Assembly: GCA_021014945.1 (NCBI GenBank)
Contig: MU266383.1
Span: forward strand, 1 to 64,000
DNA length: 64,000 bases
Source of the DNA: Leucogyrophana mollusca
Lineage: Eukaryota > Basidiomycota > Agaricomycetes > Boletales
Direction: 5' to 3'
Each line of letters opens with the position of its first letter. Position 1 is the stretch's first letter. Positions 12,101 to 23,761 of the stretch are shown here, one piece after another. The notes beneath the pieces were generated by a model. It did not search any database, was not told where the DNA came from, and was given only the letters and a program-made list of their open reading frames with translations. Position numbers and translations under genes: made by a program.

Positions 12101-15100
12101 AGAGCGCAAGCACGTCAGGCGTCTATCATGATCAAGAATCAAATTGGGTCGAAATTCAGCACGCTGGGTATACGAGTCCGCGATCCGGTTCGACCCTGCC
12201 CTGGAACGGAATACTGTTTCAAACCGACAGGGACGGTCGGTGTCGGTGAGAACAGCGTCGGGATGTGTAAGATAGGTCCAGGGAAAAATATCGGCGTTCT
12301 GAGGTGAGCGGGAAAGAAGGAATGTGAACGCGAAAAAGTGATTAGACTTTGCGAGGGTTGCGATAGCATTTTCTATCCATAAGTCCGGTGTGAGTACATG
12401 GAGCAAGAGCAGCGACAGACCGCACGCCAAGGTAGGTGGAGTTATTAACTGTGCACGAGTCGATATCAAGGCGAGGTAGTGTGGGTACGGTGGGCGTCTA
12501 TCAGCGTGATGACAGTATATCGTCCATTCGAGCCCGCCATAAATGCGTCCCTTTCGGGTGCACCAATGTCTGTCGACGAGATCTGAAAATATTTTTCTTC
12601 TGTGAACCCGGGACATGTTGCTCAGTTGCTGACGAAGACGATGATGCACAAATATACGCAAAAAGCTCAGAAGCTCAGAAGCTTCTAAGAGGGAGTAGAT
12701 TGGGGGAGTTAGACCAGGAAATAGCCGTCGAGTTTATGGCGCTGCTATACCATTTCTATAGTCGGGGAGAATGGATAGACGTCATCGCTAGAGAACTGCG
12801 TGTCATCACCAGCGGCATCATCCAAGAAATCGCTGGAGGCTCCACGGCTGTGGGAGGCGGGTTCGATATGCTTGGTTTGGGGGCGCCCAGGTCACCTGTC
12901 ATGCCAATACGGCGCTGCCGAAGTCCAACCTATTTGGGTTGCCAGGCGGAATAGTCTGGAAATCGAACACAGCTCTGCGACACAGGGGGGACTGCAAAGT
13001 TCGGATTCGAAATGGAGAGCGGATGAGCGGGGACAACGGCTCAACTTTTGAAATTGCACATGAGAACCCGGGATGGCGCTGTGCTATCTTCGGAAGAGAT
13101 CCATAGTCTCCCTGTGCCAACATTCAGGGATGCTGTCGGAAGGAAGAATCGCGACAGCGAACCTGACGAACCTGGTTAATGAAAATGGATGGCGATGTTA
13201 GGCTAAAATGAACCCACCAACGGATGTCAGCACAGGCACAAGCCCGACGGAACCCTGAACGGCACTCGTATTCGACTTCAGAGAAAACGATGGTGGGCAA
13301 GCTCCGGGACAATAACCTCACAGTAGCTGTGACCTCCACGATCAGAACTGTCCGTTGGTATCCAAACAGATAACAACCAGGATACGGTGACGCAAATATC
13401 GCGCCAAGTCAGAGGAGGTTCGCCCAACCGCTGTATGTTGTACGGTTGTGGCCATCCCGAGTTACCTTTTGCAACGCAGCCATAGACACCATCAGGCTTC
13501 TACTCACGCCATGCTATGAGATAAGCAGCTAACTCAAGTTCTTGACCAAAAGCAGCACAGGGCCTGCTAAGGGGTTATCCAGTGGTCAGCTGCTGTTTAT
13601 GTGCATATCGAGGTCAGCTGTCGGTTTAGAGGTGCTATATAGGGACAAACTTGATATGTGCCATGATTACCTGCGACTACCTCCGCAGGTGCACGGCTAG
13701 TCCGCTTTTGGAGGGTGTGGGAACGCCCAATCATCAATGTGCTTTATTCAGACTTGGCGGGCTTCGAGATGTGCTGCGGTTGCACGGGGGTAGGGATGAG
13801 CAAAGCTTCAGCGGAAGCTCTTGAGAAAGAAGATATGGACATACGACGTCACCTGCACCGCCATTTGAAGGCGATAACGACGGTGGGACGATGGGGTCGC
13901 GCTGAAGCCTGGAAATGATCCGTTAATAAGATTTCCGAGCCCCACATATGCTACAAAGAGTCGCCATGCATGACTTTGTATGTGGAAGATGTGAACGGCT
14001 TAAACGCTACCGAGGCCGAATGCAAGCAAACATAATTTTTTTCCATCGAATCCTCCCTTATCACGGGTATGCACCGCTCATGCCAGGTGACCGGGGCCCA
14101 ACCTCACCGGCATACGGTTGCTAGTGGCGAAACGGTGTCAGGATCGACCATAAGATAGGAGGAATCAGCTAACCTGATAGTCGGACTAGTCGAACTCCAT
14201 CTACCATCCCACAGAATCCCTCCTTTCCATGCCGTCCTTCACAGTATCCATCTCACTTGCCACACCACAACTAAGCAAAACAGCTAGTGTTCGGTCCCGA
14301 GGTTGTCCCATCGCTCTACATGGCTCAGGCGCGCAAGATCCGCTCCCGGAGAGTTGGTGATTTCTTCGAACACATGAACAGAAGCTTAAGCCACGTTTTT
14401 GCCCCACCTTTACCTCGCCGACCTAGCCTGTTCAGGCTTATCCCATATCCACATCAAGTTGATAACGAAAGGTCTGATTTCGAGCTCCAGAGAGCCCCAA
14501 GAATGAAAAACATGTTCGGATATTTCCAGTCAAGGATGTAACGATAAGTTTGGGTTCGAAAGAAGGTGGCTACGCATGTTGAATGGCGCGTTTAGGGCGA
14601 AGCTTGTTGGTCAGGTTAGAATGAATACATTTTCCGCCACAGTGACTGTACAAACCTGGGGTACGAAGCCCAACGTGTAAGCACAGCAGAGCGCAACACG
14701 TTACTCACGTACAGAGAACATGCAAGTGCACAGTCCAACACAAAGTTCAGCGATAAGGATCCGGGGTGCACGGGTAGTTGTACGGTATCACAACCCTTTT
14801 GGATGTCTGAGTTATGATTCTAGCGACGAACTGACCCATAGTAATTGGGCTCCAGGAGTGCATCATGGATCAGAGGGCATCCAAACATGCTTACTTGGCG
14901 GGTGCACGTTTGTGGAGTTACGTAGACGAGGGGGATGGTACGGCTATTGTTCGCGAAACGGTGAGGCACTTCGCGATGGCGTAACCTGCGATAAGGGCGT
15001 TAACAAGGGCCAACACAACAGAAAAAATAAACCAGTGAGCGGAATACTCGCCAGAAACCGCACGTGGAGGATACCCGGGAGCTCGTGACTTTCCCCGCGT

Positions 15101-15674
15101 TTCAGGTTCAGAAAGAAGCATGGTCAAGGTACAGACGTGCCCACAGTAGCGAAGCGCGAAATGAAAAGCATTTCATGGGGCGAAAGAGGGGGATTACAGG
15201 AACAAACGGCAGTTGAGCGCACAGAAGCTCAGAAACCATCAGCATCAGACCAGACAGGGCCGACGATTCCCCTGTCAATGGGACACAATTCAAAGATGGT
15301 GAAAGCCAGGTACCGACGACGTTCCGCAGTGCTTCTGAGCCACGTGCTATCGTGTGGTCGAATAAATAATAACCATGGCTTGAAGACGCTTGGATTCAAG
15401 ATACAAGTCTGGAGCGTATTCAAATATGCTGTTGAACACCGAAACAAATCCCGCTACCGATGTGAGACGGTGCTGTTCGCTTGTCAGTGACACGGGTGGT
15501 ACAGTAACAAACCTTGCAGGTTGGAGGTCATGGAGATACACACATCAAGTGCCCTTTGACACGATAAATCGGGTGGAATAACTTGCCCTGCTTTCACATC
15601 TACCTTTTGACTTCGCCTGGCGGCCACACGCAATATGTCACAATAAAAAATCAGCCAGAGCAGCACTGACACGT
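9111..15674. other. 6.5 kb stretch without a defensible intact gene
   Basis: Short open frames occur on both strands, but none joins into a recognised protein. Some minus-strand stretches look like membrane segments: about 14,990-15,040, 15,210-15,290, and 12,360-12,430, which contains GLSLLLLHVLTP. An interrupted frame lies at 11152-11628 and is listed separately. No transposase, reverse transcriptase, terminal repeats or tRNA were seen. The region could hold fast-evolving or decayed genes. Confidence 0.4.
11152..11628 (-). pseudogene. Interrupted open frame, unknown product
   Basis: Two minus-strand open stretches (11628-11371 and 11370-11152) are in the same frame and are separated by a single TAG just after REYPLELMW. 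Together they span about 150 codons with protein-like composition, for example VYFGPEHAKEIPG and NEIGAGGGEASEMLIAHEYG, then a hydrophobic end LPAIVLPVSSMIITAI. No intron with good signals removes the stop. I do not recognise the family. It may be a decayed gene or chance, since the plus strand is also open over 11168-11365. Confidence 0.25.
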
Positions 15675-16449
15675 TCATTGCGGTGGGGGTTGGAACCTGC
15701 GGGGGGAAAACACTCAGACGGCTGAACATCGTTGGGCTGTATTTATGCACATACCCTGGAGGTGGAGGCCCACCAAACCCAGGCGGGGGAGGGAAGGGCA
15801 TGCCAGGAGGGAAACCTGGAGGTCTGAAACCTGGAGGAGGACCTGGCATGCCTGGGGGAGCAAAGGGCATAGGAGGTCTCGCCATTGGAGGGGCACCCAC
15901 TGGTGCAGTCACAGTGCGTCAGGAAAATCAAAGCAGCCAAGGCAACTTTACTCACTTGGGGGCATCATACCCATTCCACGGCCGGCGGGCATTCCACGAC
16001 CAGGCCCGGCCGGAAGCTTGAAAATTAATGGGATGAGAAACGAATGCAAAGGGAGAGTGGATCAGCAGCTACACACCACGTTCTTTTTGTCGTCATCGAC
16101 AACTGGCGGGGGGCCTTCCACGCTCAAGCTGACTACCGTCTCCCCGCGCAGAATAACGAGCCCCAGGGCCCGCTTCATCTCCTGTTCGGGAGGGGTCTCT
16201 GTTTCACCAGGCTTCTTCTTCGGCCTGACACGTCGAAACTCCTCGCAGTCCGCCAGCACCAAGTTCATGTGTCTGTCAAATGCGAGCATCTGACCCGTTA
16301 ACGCGCGCCCATCGTTGATAGTCACTTTCAGCCTCCAGTTGATGAGGCCGAGCATTTTTCCGCCTTTTGATTTTGGGGGAGGCTACACCAAAATGCAAAG
16401 GTATCCATCAGCGATTACAATACGACTTGGGTGCTGATTCACTGACCAT
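15675..16449 (-). CDS. SMB1: Small nuclear ribonucleoprotein SmB (Sm core protein)
   Basis: SmB is a member of the heptameric Sm ring that binds spliceosomal U snRNAs in the nucleus. Proposed exons are 16449-16447, 16382-16077, 16016-15956, 15899-15755 and 15696-15675. All introns are GT-AG, 56-64 nt, and all phases agree, giving 178 residues. The Sm1 motif reads MLGLINWRLKVTINDGRALT through MNLVLADCEEF, and Sm2 contains LGLVILRGETVVSLSVEG. The C-terminus has the Gly/Arg/Met and Pro-rich tail of SmB (GRGMPAGRGMGMMPP, repeats of PPGM/PPGF, ending QPPPPQ). The first exon is just the ATG; an in-frame TAG before the second exon forces an upstream start. If that model is wrong, translation could begin at the Met at 16355. 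It is divergent from the nitronate monooxygenase. Confidence 0.9.
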
Positions 16450-16808
16450 GATGGGCGATTATGATATGGACGACTTGCACTCGCAGATCGATTTGTCCAA
16501 CAAAGCTTGCAGTTTCTTGCGCCACAAACACGGACAAATACCAGTTGTGGCTGATGCTCCTCAATGTCTGACCTCACTTTGCCTACAAACGCTCATCGAT
16601 CCCTAAGTATGTCGAGCCTCGAGAAAGCCAAGGACTGGAGTGTTTGAGCGTTATGCAGATATGCGGCTGGAACTGGAGCCAGGCTGTCCAAAGATGACTC
16701 ATTTACTTGGCTTCGGCCGAAGACCAGCCACAATATATAGACTGTTCATTGGTCATTTGGCGGCATGCAGGTTGATCATTGCGAGCCATTCTGATCACAT
16801 CCCCTGAA
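16450..16808. promoter_or_regulatory. Divergent promoter region, SmB / nitronate monooxygenase
   Basis: This 359-bp spacer lies between two start codons pointing outward and must hold both promoters. No clear TATA box or repeat was seen. Confidence 0.4.
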
Positions 16809-18070
16809 ATGTCGCGCATCAATACGGCACTGACGCGTTTACTGGGTAGGGTACTACACTTCCGAATTATTTCGATACCTCTCACCATCATTTCCAGGCA
16901 TCAACACCCCTGTAATTTCCGCGCCTATGGCCGGAGCCAGCGGAGGGAAGTTAGCAGGCGAGGTTTCGGCTGGCGGTGGGTTCGGCTTCATAGGTGCAAG
17001 TAAGTGTTACTTTACGACCGTAGTATAATGTCCTATAGTGCTGAATTGGACACCGAAGGTTATAGAACCGTGCAGCAACTTCAGGAGGAGCTCTTGCTAG
17101 CTCGCTCGGTGCTACAATTACAGAACGAGCCCACGGCATCTCTTCCTATAGGCGCGGGATACATCGTCTGGCAGCTCGAAAAGGTCGGAAAGGAAGTTCT
17201 ATCCGTCGCCCTTGAGCAACGTGTTCAAGCTGTCTGGTTCGCATTTGGCGACAATATCGGCTCATGGGTTCGCTACGTTCGTGAATACGATTCGCAGCCG
17301 GGGCGAAATCACAAGACACTGGTTTTTGTCCAAGTAGGATCCGTGGAAGACGCCCTCGTTGCTATGACCGACTGGAAAGTAGATGTGATTGTGGCACAAG
17401 GTTGATTGATAACCCCTGTGTGATTTCGTTGCGCACCTTGCTCACGCTGTATCCCAGGAAATGAAGCTGGCGGACATGGCTTTGCTTCCTCTCCGCCGCT
17501 TCTCACACTGGTTCCGTCTATTTTGGCGGTGGTGCCTAAGAACGGACCTCTTGTTATCGCAGCTGGGGGCCTGTCGGGCGGTAATCATGTAGCTTCAATT
17601 TTGGCCCTCGGCGCCGCTGGTGTGGTTCTCGGTACACGCTTTCTTCTAACGCCAGAGAGCCAATACCAAGATGTCCAGAAAAAGGCTATAATAGCTGCCA
17701 AAGCGAACTCGACAGTACGGACAATGACATTCGATCGTGTGAGAGGAACTCTCGGGTGGCCTGAAGGTGTTGACGGCAGAGCGCTGTACAATGATACCGT
17801 CAAAGATCTGGACGCCGGCGTTGATTTTCAAGTGGTCAAAGAAAAATTTGATGATGGTGTGCGTCGTGAGGATCCTGACCGATTTTTGGCCTGGGCTGGA
17901 ACTGGTGCCAGCCTCATGTCTGAGATCAAGGGGGCAAAGGCAAGTGACAGCATTCATCAGACACAGTTATGAATCTGCGGCTTATCTTCTCATAGGATAT
18001 TGTTCGGGAGTTGCATGACGATGCGATAGCAAATTTGAAGGCTGCATCAGAACTTATCAGTGACAAGTAG
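16809..18070 (+). CDS. Nitronate monooxygenase (2-nitropropane dioxygenase family)
   Basis: This is an FMN-dependent TIM-barrel enzyme that oxidises alkyl nitronates such as propionate-3-nitronate to the aldehyde and nitrite. Exons are 16809-16845, 16898-16999, 17059-17400, 17458-17939 and 17996-18070, giving 345 residues. The N-terminal substrate/FMN motif is TPVISAPMAGASGGKLA. The catalytic His segment reads VDVIVAQGNEAGGHGF, and FMN-phosphate loops are PLVIAAGGLSGG and GAAGVVLGTRFL. The length is normal for fungal members. The last intron (17940-17995) has a GC donor in perfect GC-AG consensus (AAG|GCAAGT), and the frame resumes as DIVRELHDDA. An acceptor at 17057-17058 fits the frame better than the nearer one at 17037-17038. 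Confidence 0.92.
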
Positions 18071-18196
18071 CATGCCACTTTGAAATCCTTCGGGCATCGT
18101 GTATTGTACTTATAGTGCACTTGTTTCACATCAAATCTCGTTGCTGATTGCTAAGACTCTTAGGAACGGATTTTCTCCTCTCAGTGTGTTCCCAAG

Positions 18197-18473
18197 TTAG
18201 CACTCGATTTCCGCAAGTACGTCTCCTGCAGCGAGCGCGGCGCCCTTTCCTGCGATGGTCTTAACGCGCCCTGTCACAGGCGACGTGACCTGAGCTTCCG
18301 TCTATGCAATGAGCGCATCAGTGACTCTTCAACAGAAGGCTCTGATCCCCAATTACCTTGGCCGCTGCTTGAATAGCCAATAGTACACCCTGTGATACAT
18401 CATCCCCCTTGCCCACCCTAACCTCCCCCACAACCCCAGTCACTGGGGCTCTCACGTAGATCGTCTGCGCCAT
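18197..18473 (-). CDS. Stand-alone biotinyl/lipoyl-like domain protein
   Basis: A 73-residue protein is encoded by two exons (18473-18357 and 18301-18197) with a 55-nt GT-AG intron. It consists of one biotinyl/lipoyl-type hammerhead and nothing else. The first half is VRAPVTGVVGEVRVGKG, and the second half, from TEAQVTSPVTGRVKTI, ends LAEIEC. By eye, 22 of the first 50 aligned positions match the C-terminal domain of the pyruvate carboxylase just upstream. The acceptor lysine is kept (Lys39), but both flanking methionines of the usual A-M-K-M are gone (A-A-K-T). The intron falls directly after this lysine in phase 0, as in the neighbour, which points to duplication of the carboxylase 3' end. 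Whether it is biotinylated is unknown. It could also be a decaying relic, though both exons are open and have good signals. Confidence 0.68.
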
Positions 18474-18759
18474 TCTGAGCGGTTGCCGAGGTTAGAAAAG
18501 AGCCTGATCAGGTCGATTGGTTTGATCAGCGTACGGGTGATAGTGGTAACGCAGATAAAGTGTCCGTGCGTGACGTCTGGGACGACCTGTTTAAGGAGGG
18601 GTGCGGCTACAATTCAGGTAGCCCATCAAGCTTTCAACTGGCGATCGAGGACAGCGTGAGATACGATATTTCTGCGACACGTCTAATGATACAATTTGTT
18701 CGTTGGTCTATTCAAGTTCGTAACATGCAAACTCGCAACCAAAAGTACACGGTCCAAAT

Positions 18760-21700
18760 TAGTGGACAATCTCCACCGTCAGATCGCCTTGGTTGATCGA
18801 GTCACCTGCGAATGAGGGCGTAAGTCACCAGGGTGGCTTGAAAAAGTGGGTTGGAGTGGCTCACCCTCGTTAACGACGACGCGTTTGATATGGCCCGAAA
18901 CTGGTGCTGTAACGGCAGACTCCATCTATACGCCAACATAATGGTGTAAGCAAGATTCGATCTACAAGCCATGGAAACTTGCCTTCATTGCACTGAGAAC
19001 TGCAGACACGACGGTTGTGAGTTTTCAGTACAAAATAGGCGCTGGTTGGACTGACCGCATAGAGGATCGCCTTTCTTGATTTCTTGGCCTTCCTTCACTC
19101 TGACTTCGACAACAACACCTGACATTGGGGCACCCACTGACCCTGGGTCAGAGGTTGCCTTCTCCCGCGATACAGTTTCGACAGCAGAATTCTTGTCCTC
19201 TACAGACACCGCGCGGACCTAAGAGATGTCAATACAATTTTCCTAACGTCACGAGCACATGTATTCAGGCTTACCTCGCCATTAACCTCGAACCATACAT
19301 CACGTTGGGCACGCCCTTCTACGACCGGCCCAATGGCCATCAGACGGACGATAAGGGTCTTGCCCTTTTCGATGGAGATGTGCATTTCTTCTCCGGTGGC
19401 CGGGCGACCCAAGAAATAGCGTGTGGGAAGGACACTGCGGAGAAGAAGATCCATTTGGGTGCCTTTCAGCATGGTATTGGTGAGTCATACCTGAGATCTC
19501 CATATTTCTCGATGAAGGCTTGGTATTCTTCGAAAACCTGGCGGACATAACAATACGTCAGTTCAGCCTCGCGGGAGGAAGTTAACGTAGTCACAAACCT
19601 TGGGGTACATGACATAAGAGGTCACATCGGCGTCCGTGATGTGTTTTCCAAATTTGCTTCGCAGTTCCGCCTTTATTTTCTTGAAATCCAAAGGCTCCAT
19701 CGTAGCACCAGGACGACCGTCAATTCTTGGCTTGTTCCTGATAACTTTACTACGAAGTGGTTCGGGGAAGCCTCCCACCGGCTGCCCAAGATAGCCCTGG
19801 AAAAATTCGACAACAGATGAAGGGAAGTCCAGCTGGTCTGCGCGTGCGAGGACATCCTCCTTCGAGAGGGAGTTCGATGTCATCCATTGGGCAAAGTCGC
19901 CCACCACTTTGGATGACGGCGTAACCTAACTTTACTGTTAGCACCCAACGAGTCAGTGGAACTCCATGCATATGTACCTTGACGATATTACCGCACTGCA
20001 GAGAAAAAATAAATTATGAGCAGGGAACAAATAACAGAAGCGCACGAGGAACATACAAGTGCGTTTGCCTCGATATATTTCTGTTTGATGACTGCAAACA
20101 GACCAATGTCAGTTGTAGCCTTCCCGCGACGCGATAGAACTTACCCGTCCACTGGGTGCCTAAGCCCAGTTGGGAGGCTTGGAACTATCCAGATCCCGCA
20201 CCTATGATTAGCAAGAAAGACCCATGGAAATTTCCTACGCACCATAAGGTTCGTGTATTGCCCTCCTGGCATCTCATGATCAAACACACTCGAGTCCGAG
20301 GCACGAACATTAGCTTCGAAGCAGCTGTAGAGCATGCGAACTTGGCTCCAGTAAAGGTTGAGTGCCTGGATATCAGCATAACGGATTCCCGTTCCCAAAT
20401 TTGTCTGCTCCAGAGCCATGCAAACAGCTCCCATGGATGGCTGTGAAGTCAGCCCAGACATGCCTTGAGTGACCGTGAGTATACGAGTTTTTCCCTAGCG
20501 CATGGTGTGGCTTCTTACTGTCAATTGCGACGTCAACAACATCAGCACCCGCCGCAGCACAAGCAAGCATGCTCGCAGCGGCAATTCCGGCGGTATCATG
20601 AGAGTGTACGTGGATTGGGATGTCAGGATACTTCTCTCTGATGGCTCCGATGAGTCTGAAGAATGAACACAGATAAGAGTCAGCGAATGTGCCGAGTAAA
20701 ATGCAGAAATAACGCACATCTTTGCAGCCTCAGGTTTTAGAAGGCCAGCCATGTCCTTCACACCAAGGATGTGAACTCCTTCTTGGACGAGCTTGTCAAT
20801 GAAGTCCAAGTAATATTGCAAGGTGTACTTGGTTTCCTTGGGGTTTGCGACATCGCCACTGTAACAAACGACGGCTTCGACAACACCACCAGCCTTCTTG
20901 GCAGCATCGATACCGAGTCTCATCTACCGAGCGTCAGGCTTGACCGACCCTGATTGTTGCACTTAACACTCACATTTTCTGTAGAGCAGTGTTGAGTAAA
21001 CCGTGACATCAACAAGAAGGCCAGGGGCACATACCAAAGTAGTTCAAAGAGTCGAAAACTCGGAAGATATCAAGGCCGTTTTCAACAGCTTTCTTGGAGA
21101 AGTCGTAGATGGCATTATCGCTAGGAAATCAGTGAGCCCACAGTTCAAGGGATTAAAAAAATTACGAACGGGTAACTGGTGTATCCGACACCATTAGCAC
21201 CCCGGACTAGAGCCTGGAAGGGAATGTTGGGAACCAATTTACGAAGGGTGCGCTGGATAAGGGGGCACCACAGTCAAACAGGTGTCTTCGTCAATAACCA
21301 CGTTACAACATACCAAACGTTCCCAGGGGTCTTCGTACAAGAAACGCATCGCAACGTCGAACGTGGCACCTCCCCACATCTCCAAACTGAACGCATTTGC
21401 GAGAGCGTAGCTAGTCTCCTTTGCGATGTTAACCATATCAATTGTCCTCAGACGTGTTGCCAAGAGCGATTGGTGGGCATCACGCCAGGTGGTGTCCATG
21501 ATGAGCGTGCCAGGGTACTCGCGAACCGCCTTTGCAAACGCCTCAGGGCCTTTCTCCACGATGATGTTACGCCAGCCAACCTGGCAAGGGAAGGACGTGT
21601 CGAGAGGGGTCCCGTTGTCTGGGTCTTCGCGATTCTGGAATTTGGGAATAACGATATCGTCTTTGAGCCCAGGCTCTCCAGTTTGGCCCTTGATGGAGCT

Positions 21701-23761
21701 TCCATTGACAGCAAGGTCTCCGAGGTAGGCGAGGACCTTCTGGGCACGGTTCTGGCTCTGCACCAGCTTGAAGAGCTCTGGGGTGTCGTCGATGAACTAA
21801 ATTTCCGTGTTAACATTAAACTGGGCAGAACCATGCAAGAATTGACGCACTGTGGTCCATGTCTTGCCTCCAATGAAAACGTCATGCGTCAACAGCCTGA
21901 ACAAGAAGGGGATGTTGGTCTGGGATGCTTGTCAGCAGAACGAATTGCCATGCGCTAGAGAGCAATGTTACCTTGACCCCTCGGATACGGAACTCGACGA
22001 GAGCGCGCAGCATCTTTCGGCGAGCGACTTCGTATGTCGTACCACTGACCGTACACTTGACCAACAAACTGTCGTAGTGGGGCTACAAGTAGTAAGTTTT
22101 CAGCTGACGATACGCAGAAAACAATCAGAATGGCATACCGTGATCTGTGCCCCTGCAAAACCAGAGCTAGCATCAAGACGTACACCATTACCGCCTGCGC
22201 TACGGTACACTTCAATCTTGCCTGTGTCGGGTTGGAAGCCTTGTGAAGCATCCTCGGTGGTTACACGACATTGAATGGCAAAACCACGACGCGTGATAGC
22301 TTCTTGAGAGAGCCCGAGCTGAGGCAAAGTTGCACCAGCAGCGATCTGGATCTGTGCGGCAACGATGTCGATTCCCGTGATTTCCTCTAAGGAAACGTCA
22401 GAGTTCCGCCATTGAATGCACAGAGGCTCGTTATCTCACCAGTAATCGTGTGTTCGACCTGGATACGGGGATTGATCTCGATAAAGTAATGTCTCCCCAT
22501 CTGGTCCACCAAGAACTCGGCGGTACCCGCATTCCGGTAGCCTACGCTCTTGGCGAGCTTGATCGCGTCGGATAAGATCGCTTGGCGAACCTCCTCGGGG
22601 AGGTGAGTTGCGGGGGCAACTTCGACGACCTTCTGGTGCCTTCTCTGCACGGAGCAGTCACGCTCAAAAAGGTGGATCGTGTTGCCTACACCATCGGCAA
22701 GAATCTGAACTTCGATGTGACGGGGTCTCTCGAGGAAACGCTCAATGAAGACAGTTCCGTCCCCGAATGCAGACTTGGCTTCGCTGACGGCGCGCTCGAA
22801 CGCGTTCTTGAAGTCAGATTGCTCGCGAACGACACGCATACCACGGCCTCCGCCACCCATGGCTGCTTTGATGATGACTATATGTGGCAAAGATGCAGAC
22901 CTGTTAGAAAGGCGAGAGGCATCCAGGGGATAACAAACTAGCCTGGAAAACCGTATTCCTTAATGAAAGAGTCGCCATCCTGATAGGAGTCGACTGGCCC
23001 TGGTGTGCCGGGGACGACAGGTACTCCGACCTTCATGGCTGTATTGGCAATAAGATGAGGATAGCACTTCAGGGGCGCGATTAAGAGGCTTCCTCACCGA
23101 GGGTGCGGGCCTTGGTCTTGTCGCCGAGCCCATCGATAACCTCAGGGGATGGCCCGACGAAAGCAATGCCAGCTTGTTCGACTTTACGCGCAAAACTAGC
23201 ATTCTCCGACAAGAAACCATAGCTAAAAGGAGGTCAGTCAAGTTTTATACGGGATATATGCGGGTGTACCCAGGATGAATCATATCAACGCCATGCTCCA
23301 GTGCAATTCGGATGATGTCGTCTTGAGAGAGGTAGGCTCCGACGGGTGTCAAACCCTTTCCTACTTGATATGCTTCATCGGCCTGACACAGAATGTGAGC
23401 GAGCTTGCAAACTTCAAAGAAAGATCGAGGTATCACACCTTCTGGCGATGAGCCGATAGACGATCCTCAAAGGAGTAGATCGCGACAGTATGCATAGCGA
23501 GTTCATGAGCGGTTCGGAAGACACGGATAGCGATTTCCTACAATACACGCGCTTGATCTAAGCCGAATCGCGCCAGTCAGATATCCAGATCGCACATACC
23601 CCACGATTAGCGACGAGGATCTTCGTCAGAGGGCCGCTGTGTCCTGCGGACTTCCGCCGCATCGTCTGGATGGAGTGCACTGGCGTGCTGGGCGCACTTG
23701 GCGACCCGACGAAGGTATGGGCCAACCTCGGTGGGTGGAGACCCGATGTGACTGCAGTCAT
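18760..23761 (-). CDS. PYC1: Pyruvate carboxylase
   Basis: This biotin enzyme carboxylates pyruvate to oxaloacetate with ATP and bicarbonate (anaplerosis; cytosolic in fungi). It has about 20 exons with short introns and appears complete, at roughly 1,190 residues. The N-terminal biotin carboxylase domain has [20 protein letters not shown], the ATP-grasp loop [30 protein letters not shown], and an EEITGIDIV segment restored by splicing. The carboxyltransferase domain has [19 protein letters not shown] and [19 protein letters not shown]. The C-terminal carrier has [15 protein letters not shown], with the biotin lysine at an exon end. Two introns have GC donors: 22942-22879 (CCAG|GCTAGT) and 18982-18926 (AAG|GCAAGT). 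The start at 23761 is the first ATG of the frame and gives a Ser-rich leader before the domain. Confidence 0.95.

Noticed and set aside
12035..12661. 208-codon minus-strand open frame with a hydrophobic stretch
   Set aside because: The opposite strand is open too over much of it, there is no family resemblance, and no exons could be joined with confidence.
15745..15900. Gly-rich plus-strand repeat that looks like a silk- or collagen-type protein
   Set aside because: It is the reverse complement of the Pro-rich SmB tail.
21780..21860. Apparent premature stop in PYC before FIDDTPEL
   Set aside because: The TAG is the acceptor of an intron starting GTGCGT after KTWTT. Splicing restores the family sequence.
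22385..22460. Apparent Glu-to-Gly change in the conserved EHTITEEITG motif of PYC
   Set aside because: The Gly comes from reading into a GTGAGA donor. The spliced exon restores Glu-Glu.
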